A stretch of DNA of 64,000 nt from Sphingomonas sp. dw_22 (GTDB taxonomy: Bacteria > Pseudomonadota > Alphaproteobacteria > Sphingomonadales > Sphingomonadaceae). Position numbers and translations under genes: made by a program. Below the pieces are notes generated by a model. The model was not told where the DNA came from and did no database searches. It was given only the letters and a program-made list of their open reading frames with translations. Of the stretch, positions 60,095 through 64,000 are shown piece by piece. Position 1 is the first letter of the stretch. The number at the start of each line of letters is the position of its first letter. The stretch covers positions 1-64,000 of the forward strand of contig NZ_JAAVVE010000005.1 of NCBI RefSeq assembly GCF_018449795.1, in the 5' to 3' direction.

Positions 60095-62602
60095 ATGGCG
60101 TCGCGCTTCAACCCGCTAAAGGCGGACGCGACGTGGCAGAAGGCGTGGGAAGAACGCCGCACCTTCGCCGCGCGTGACAATTCGCCCAAGCCCAAGAGCT
60201 ATGTGCTCGAAATGTTCCCCTATCCCTCGGGGCGCATCCATATGGGGCATGTCCGCAACTACACGATGGGCGACGTGCTCGCGCGCTTCCGCCGGATGCG
60301 CGGCATGGAAGTGCTCCATCCGATGGGCTGGGACGCATTCGGCATGCCCGCCGAAAACGCCGCGATGGAAAAGAAGGTCCATCCCGGCACCTGGACCCGC
60401 GCCAATATCGCGACGATGAAGGCGCAACTCAAACGCCTGGGCTTCGCGCTCGACTGGACGCGCGAGATCGCGACCTGCGAGCCCGAATATTACGGCCACG
60501 AACAGGCGCTGTTCCTCGATTTCTTCGAATCCGGCCTGGTCTATCGCAAGGAATCGGCGGTCAACTGGGATCCGGTCGACATGACCGTGCTCGCCAACGA
60601 GCAGGTGATCGATGGGCGCGGCTGGCGCTCGGGCGCGCTGATCGAGCGGCGCAAGCTCAGCCAATGGTTCCTCAAGATCACCCAGTTCGCCGATGAGCTG
60701 CTGGAGGGCGTGAAGGCGCTCGAGCATTGGCCCGACAAGGTCAAGCTGATGCAGGAGAACTGGATCGGCAAGTCCGAAGGGCTGCAGTTCCGCTTCGGGC
60801 TTTCGGACGGCGGCGAGGTGGAGGTCTTCACCACCCGCCCGGACACGATCTTCGGCTCCAGCTTCGTCGCGATCGCGGCGGACCATCCGATCGCGCAGAA
60901 GCTGGCGGCGGAGAACCCGCAGGCCGCCGCGTTCATCGAGCTATGCAAGCAGGGCGGCACCACCGCCGCCGAGTTGGAGACGCAGGAAAAGCTGGGCTTC
61001 GATACCGGCATCCGCGCCGCACATCCCTTTGATCCGGCATGGGAATTGCCGCTCTACATCGCGAATTTCGTGCTGATGGATTACGGCACCGGCGCCGTGT
61101 TCGGCGTGCCGGCGCACGACCAGCGCGATTTCGAGTTCGCGACCAAGTACAAGCTGCCGATCCGCCGCGTCGTCTCTGAAGGCGACAAGACCGATCCCGA
61201 ATTCCACGACACCGAGGCCTATACCGGCCCCGGTACGCTGGTGAATTCGCATTTCCTCGACGGCATGGACGTCGCCGACGCCAAGCGTGCGGTGATCCGC
61301 CGCGCCGAGGAAGGCGGCTGGGGTACCGGCACCACGGTATGGCGCCTGCGGGACTGGGGCGTCAGCCGCCAGCGCTATTGGGGCACGCCGATCCCGATCA
61401 TCCATTGCGAGAGCTGCGGCGTCGTCCCCGCCCCGCGCGAATCGCTGCCGATCAAGCTGCCCGAGGACGTCAGCTTCGACGTGCCCGGCAATCCGCTCGA
61501 CCGGCATCCGAGCTGGAAGCACGTCGACTGCCCGAAATGTGGGCAGCCCGCGCGGCGCGAGACCGACACGCTCGATACCTTCGTCGATTCGTCCTGGTAT
61601 TTCATCCGCTTCGCCAGCCAGCCCAGGGACAAGCCGTTCGACAGGGCGGTGGCTGAGCAATGGCTGCCGGTCGGCCAGTATATCGGCGGCGTCGAGCATG
61701 CGATCCTGCACCTGCTCTATGCCCGCTTCTTCACGCGCGCGCTCAACCATCTCGGCAAGCTCGACGTGGCCGAGCCATTCTCGGGCCTGTTCACCCAGGG
61801 TATGGTGACGCACGAGACCTACAAGTCATTGGACGGCCGCTGGCTCTCCCCTGAGGAGATCCGCAAGGACAGCGCCGGCGTGCTCGAAATCGCCTCGGGC
61901 GACCCGGCGGAAGTCGGCCGCATCGAGAAGATGTCCAAGTCCAAGAAGAACACCGTCGATCCCGAGCCGATCGTCGACCAGTACGGCGCGGACGCGGTGC
62001 GCTGGTTCATGCTTTCGGATTCGCCACCCGAGCGCGACCTGGAGTGGAGCGAGAACGGCATCGAGGGCGCCTGGCGCTTCGTCCAGCGGCTCTGGCGACT
62101 GTTCGACGGCCTCGAGGATGCAACCGGCGAGGACAAGGATCTCGACCGCAAGCTCCACCGCACGATCGCCGGCGTCGCCGAGGATATCGAGGCGCTGACC
62201 TTCAACAAGGCCGTCGCCAAGCTCTATGAGCTGACGGCCGCGATCGAAAAGGCGCAGCCCTCCGCCTCGCGCAGCAACGCGATCCGCACCCTCGCCCGCG
62301 TCGTCGCGCCGATGGTGCCGCATCTGGCCGAGGAAGCCTGGGCCGCGATGGGCAATGCGGAGATGATCGCCGACGCCGCCTGGCCCGAAGTCGATCCCGC
62401 TCTGCTCGTCGATGACGAAGTGACGATCGCGATCCAGGTCAACGGCAAGCTGCGCGATACTTTGGTGATACCCAAGGGCACGCCGAAAGATGTCGTCGAA
62501 GCCGCGGCACTTGCGTCCGACAAGATCGTTCGAGTGCTGGAAGGCAAGCCGCCGAGGAAAGTGATCGTCGTGCCCGATCGTCTGGTGAACCTGGTCGCAT
62601 GA
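60095..62602 (+). CDS. leuS: leucyl-tRNA synthetase
   Basis: 835 residues. The class I HIGH motif is in [20 protein letters not shown] (near residue 45), and KMSKSKKN lies near residue 610. The CP1 editing domain has [20 protein letters not shown] and [17 protein letters not shown] zinc-site pair is present in HCESCGVVP and [15 protein letters not shown]. It charges tRNA-Leu and edits mischarged products. The stop overlaps lptE (ATGA), a gene order conserved in alphaproteobacteria. Confidence 0.97.
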   Translation: MASRFNPLKADATWQKAWEERRTFAARDNSPKPKSYVLEMFPYPSGRIHMGHVRNYTMGDVLARFRRMRGMEVLHPMGWDAFGMPAENAAMEKKVHPGTWTRANIATMKAQLKRLGFALDWTREIATCEPEYYGHEQALFLDFFESGLVYRKESAVNWDPVDMTVLANEQVIDGRGWRSGALIERRKLSQWFLKITQFADELLEGVKALEHWPDKVKLMQENWIGKSEGLQFRFGLSDGGEVEVFTTRPDTIFGSSFVAIAADHPIAQKLAAENPQAAAFIELCKQGGTTAAELETQEKLGFDTGIRAAHPFDPAWELPLYIANFVLMDYGTGAVFGVPAHDQRDFEFATKYKLPIRRVVSEGDKTDPEFHDTEAYTGPGTLVNSHFLDGMDVADAKRAVIRRAEEGGWGTGTTVWRLRDWGVSRQRYWGTPIPIIHCESCGVVPAPRESLPIKLPEDVSFDVPGNPLDRHPSWKHVDCPKCGQPARRETDTLDTFVDSSWYFIRFASQPRDKPFDRAVAEQWLPVGQYIGGVEHAILHLLYARFFTRALNHLGKLDVAEPFSGLFTQGMVTHETYKSLDGRWLSPEEIRKDSAGVLEIASGDPAEVGRIEKMSKSKKNTVDPEPIVDQYGADAVRWFMLSDSPPERDLEWSENGIEGAWRFVQRLWRLFDGLEDATGEDKDLDRKLHRTIAGVAEDIEALTFNKAVAKLYELTAAIEKAQPSASRSNAIRTLARVVAPMVPHLAEEAWAAMGNAEMIADAAWPEVDPALLVDDEVTIAIQVNGKLRDTLVIPKGTPKDVVEAAALASDKIVRVLEGKPPRKVIVVPDRLVNLVA

Positions 62603-63111
62603 AGCGCGCCGCGCTCCTGCTCGCTGCCGCCGCGGCGCTTTCGGGCTGTGGATTGCGTCCCCTGTACGGGGGCGGATCGACGGGCGCGGTGCAATCGACG
62701 CTGACGGCGATCAAGGTGGCCCCGATCGAGGGCCAATCGGGCTGGCTGGTCGCCAATGCGCTGCGCGACCGGCTCGGCGCGGGCGGCGAATCGACCGCGC
62801 GTTTTGAGCTCCAGGTGCGGCTCGACGATTCGATCGCCGGTCTGGGCGTGCGCCGCGACGATTCGGTCGCGCGCGAGCGCCGCACGCTGCGCGCGCGCTA
62901 CCAGCTTGTCGATCTGAACAACGGAACCGTCGTGCTCGACGCGACCGCCGGCTCGGATGCCGGCATCGACGTGGTCGGCTCCGAATATGCGACGATCGCC
63001 GCGGAACGCAGCGCGCTCGAACGGCTTTCGGGCATCGTCGCCGATCAGATCATCGCGCGTGTCGGCCGCTATGCGCGGTCCTCGTCCGCGGCATCCGAAT
63101 CCGGGCAATGA
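62599..63111 (+). CDS. lptE: LPS assembly lipoprotein LptE
   Basis: 170 residues. The lipobox [14 protein letters not shown] is at residues 14-27, so the mature lipoprotein starts at Cys17. The rest is a compact alpha/beta domain ([39 protein letters not shown]). LptE plugs the LptD barrel in the outer membrane and helps insert lipopolysaccharide or its glycosphingolipid replacement. Sphingomonads often lack LPS, so its cargo here may differ, an inference. Overlaps both leuS and holA. Confidence 0.9.
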   Translation: MKRAALLLAAAAALSGCGLRPLYGGGSTGAVQSTLTAIKVAPIEGQSGWLVANALRDRLGAGGESTARFELQVRLDDSIAGLGVRRDDSVARERRTLRARYQLVDLNNGTVVLDATAGSDAGIDVVGSEYATIAAERSALERLSGIVADQIIARVGRYARSSSAASESGQ

Positions 63112-64000
63112 AGGCAAGCGCGGCCCAGATCCGCGCCGCCGTCGATGCGCCCAAGCCCGATACGCGGCTCTACCTGTTCCACGGTCCCGACGAAGCCGGC
63201 GCTTCCGAGCTCGCCGCGCGGCTTGCGCGGGCGCTCGGACCCGAAGCCGAGCGGATCGACATCGACATGAAGGCCCTGCGCGATCAGCCCGGACGACTGG
63301 CCGATGAGGCGGCATCCCTCTCGCTGTTCGGCGGCGTCCGCTATGTCCGCGTGAGCGGAATCGAGGAAGGCGCGGCCGAGGCGGTCACGCTGCTGCTGGG
63401 CGCCGAACGCGCCGGCAGTCCCGTGGTGGCGATCGGTCCGGGCCTCAAGGCGAGCGGCAAGCTGGTCAAGATGGCCATCGCCGCGCCCAGCGCGATGGCG
63501 CATGCCTGTTACGTACCCGAAGGCGCGGATGCGGCGCGCCTGGCGTCCACCGTGGCGCGCGAATATGGCCTCCGCCTCACCGGCGACGTGCCCCAGCGCC
63601 TCGCCTCGGCCAGCGGCGGGGATCGGGCTATCCTGGCGCGCGAGATCGAGAAGCTGGCGCTCTATCTCGACGCCGCGTCCGATCGCCCACGCGATGCCGA
63701 CAGCCAGGCGCTCGACGCGATCGGCGCCGATCTGAACGATGTCGAGCTCCACCACGCAATCGACGCGGTGATTGACGGCCGCGTTGCCGATATCGGCAGC
63801 GAGCTCGCCCATCTGAGCGAAGGCGGCAGCTCGACGATCCCGCTGCTACGCCAGCTCGCCCGCCGGCTGATGACGCTGGCCGAGCTGCGCACCGATATGG
63901 ATGCCGGTGCATCCTCCGATGAAGTACTTGAAAAGCATAGAATATTCTTCAGGGAAAAGCCGGCCTACAGCCGCGCGCTACGCCGCTGGAACGCTGCGCA
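63108..64000 (+). CDS. holA: DNA polymerase III subunit delta (partial, runs off the window)
   Basis: At least 297 residues from ATG 63108, open to the last base. The N-terminus [20 protein letters not shown] and YLFHGPDEAG start the AAA+ like clamp-loader fold, without a working Walker A, as expected for delta. LSLFGGVRYVRVSGIEEGAA and the later DRAILAREIEKLALYLDAAS are characteristic. Delta opens the beta clamp during loading. The full gene probably has about 40 more residues beyond the window. Overlap with lptE is 4 bases. Confidence 0.93.
   Translation, partial: MKASAAQIRAAVDAPKPDTRLYLFHGPDEAGASELAARLARALGPEAERIDIDMKALRDQPGRLADEAASLSLFGGVRYVRVSGIEEGAAEAVTLLLGAERAGSPVVAIGPGLKASGKLVKMAIAAPSAMAHACYVPEGADAARLASTVAREYGLRLTGDVPQRLASASGGDRAILAREIEKLALYLDAASDRPRDADSQALDAIGADLNDVELHHAIDAVIDGRVADIGSELAHLSEGGSSTIPLLRQLARRLMTLAELRTDMDAGASSDEVLEKHRIFFREKPAYSRALRRWNAA

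Overview
The window reads as chromosomal DNA of a sphingomonad (Alphaproteobacteria, Sphingomonadales, most likely Sphingomonas or a close relative). The DNA is GC-rich and densely coded, with many 1-4 base stop/start overlaps. Lycopene cyclase and phytoene desaturase genes are adjacent. The Atm1-type exporter closely resembles the Novosphingobium protein, and hemC-hemD is followed by a mitofilin-like gene, an alphaproteobacterial arrangement. I see no phage, plasmid, insertion sequence or CRISPR array. The window looks like a core chromosome with a few accessory spots. No gene-free stretch exceeds 300 bases.

Layout. 0.2-1.4 kb: small conserved proteins (DUF3175, dodecin, PhnA-like, a 41-residue basic protein). 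1.6-4.8 kb: crtY-crtI-LOG, with no crtB beside it. 4.9-9.2 kb: two small hypotheticals, an Atm1-type ABC exporter, a secreted protein and an alpha/beta hydrolase. 9.2-12.1 kb (minus): a HerA-like ATPase and a family 47 glycoside hydrolase. 12.2-17.3 kb: recQ, then a tightly overlapping run of a DUF442 protein, a small membrane protein, a sterol-desaturase-family hydroxylase and a GMC oxidoreductase. 17.5-19.2 kb (minus): glnK-amt, with a textbook sigma-54 promoter and a terminator. 19.3-22.1 kb (minus): a zinc-finger protein, then tldD-DUF5996-DUF2007. 22.2-30.3 kb: ABC ATPase-nadB, a class A beta-lactamase-fold protein, and polA coupled to a polysaccharide flippase. 30.4-35.7 kb (minus): rsmB-rpe-heparinase-purH. 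35.7-37.6 kb: a DUF1674 protein, then an SDR gene facing a TetR gene across two near-identical operator-like boxes. 37.6-40.2 kb (minus): tsaD-gpsA-DUF1697. 40.2-44.3 kb: hemC-hemD-Mic60-like-gcdH-GNAT. 44.3-46.5 kb: DUF72/DUF2147 (minus) and a FadR-type GntR regulator. 46.5-46.8 kb: tRNA-Gly with a duplicated 3' end. 46.9-52.3 kb: a thioredoxin-TPR protein, a Lon-substrate-binding-domain protein, a COQ6-type hydroxylase and ftsK. 52.4-56.7 kb: lolA, a possible structured RNA with terminator, a broken ribosome-inactivating-protein-like gene, xth-ribA, an orphan ORF and a DEDD exoribonuclease. 56.9-58.8 kb: YggS-HAD and a ThiE-like gene. 58.8-64 kb: an outer-membrane protein, a DUF3576 lipoprotein, and leuS-lptE-holA running off the end.

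Most genes serve housekeeping roles: DNA replication and repair (polA, recQ, xth, ftsK, holA), tRNA and rRNA modification or charging (tsaD, rsmB, leuS), cofactors (nadB, hemCD, ribA, COQ6-type), nitrogen sensing and uptake (glnK-amt), and envelope biogenesis (lolA, lptE, flippase, heparinase).

The most unusual item is at 53281-53889. This frame would encode a small protein with the ribosome-inactivating-protein (rRNA N-glycosidase) active-site pattern, interrupted by a single in-frame amber codon. Second-tier items are a bacterial GH47 alpha-mannosidase, the duplicated tRNA-Gly 3' end (an integration-scar signature), the structured RNA candidate upstream of the RIP-like gene, the Mic60-like gene in the hem operon, and the paired TetR operator boxes. 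Family assignments come from recalled motifs, not from a database search.
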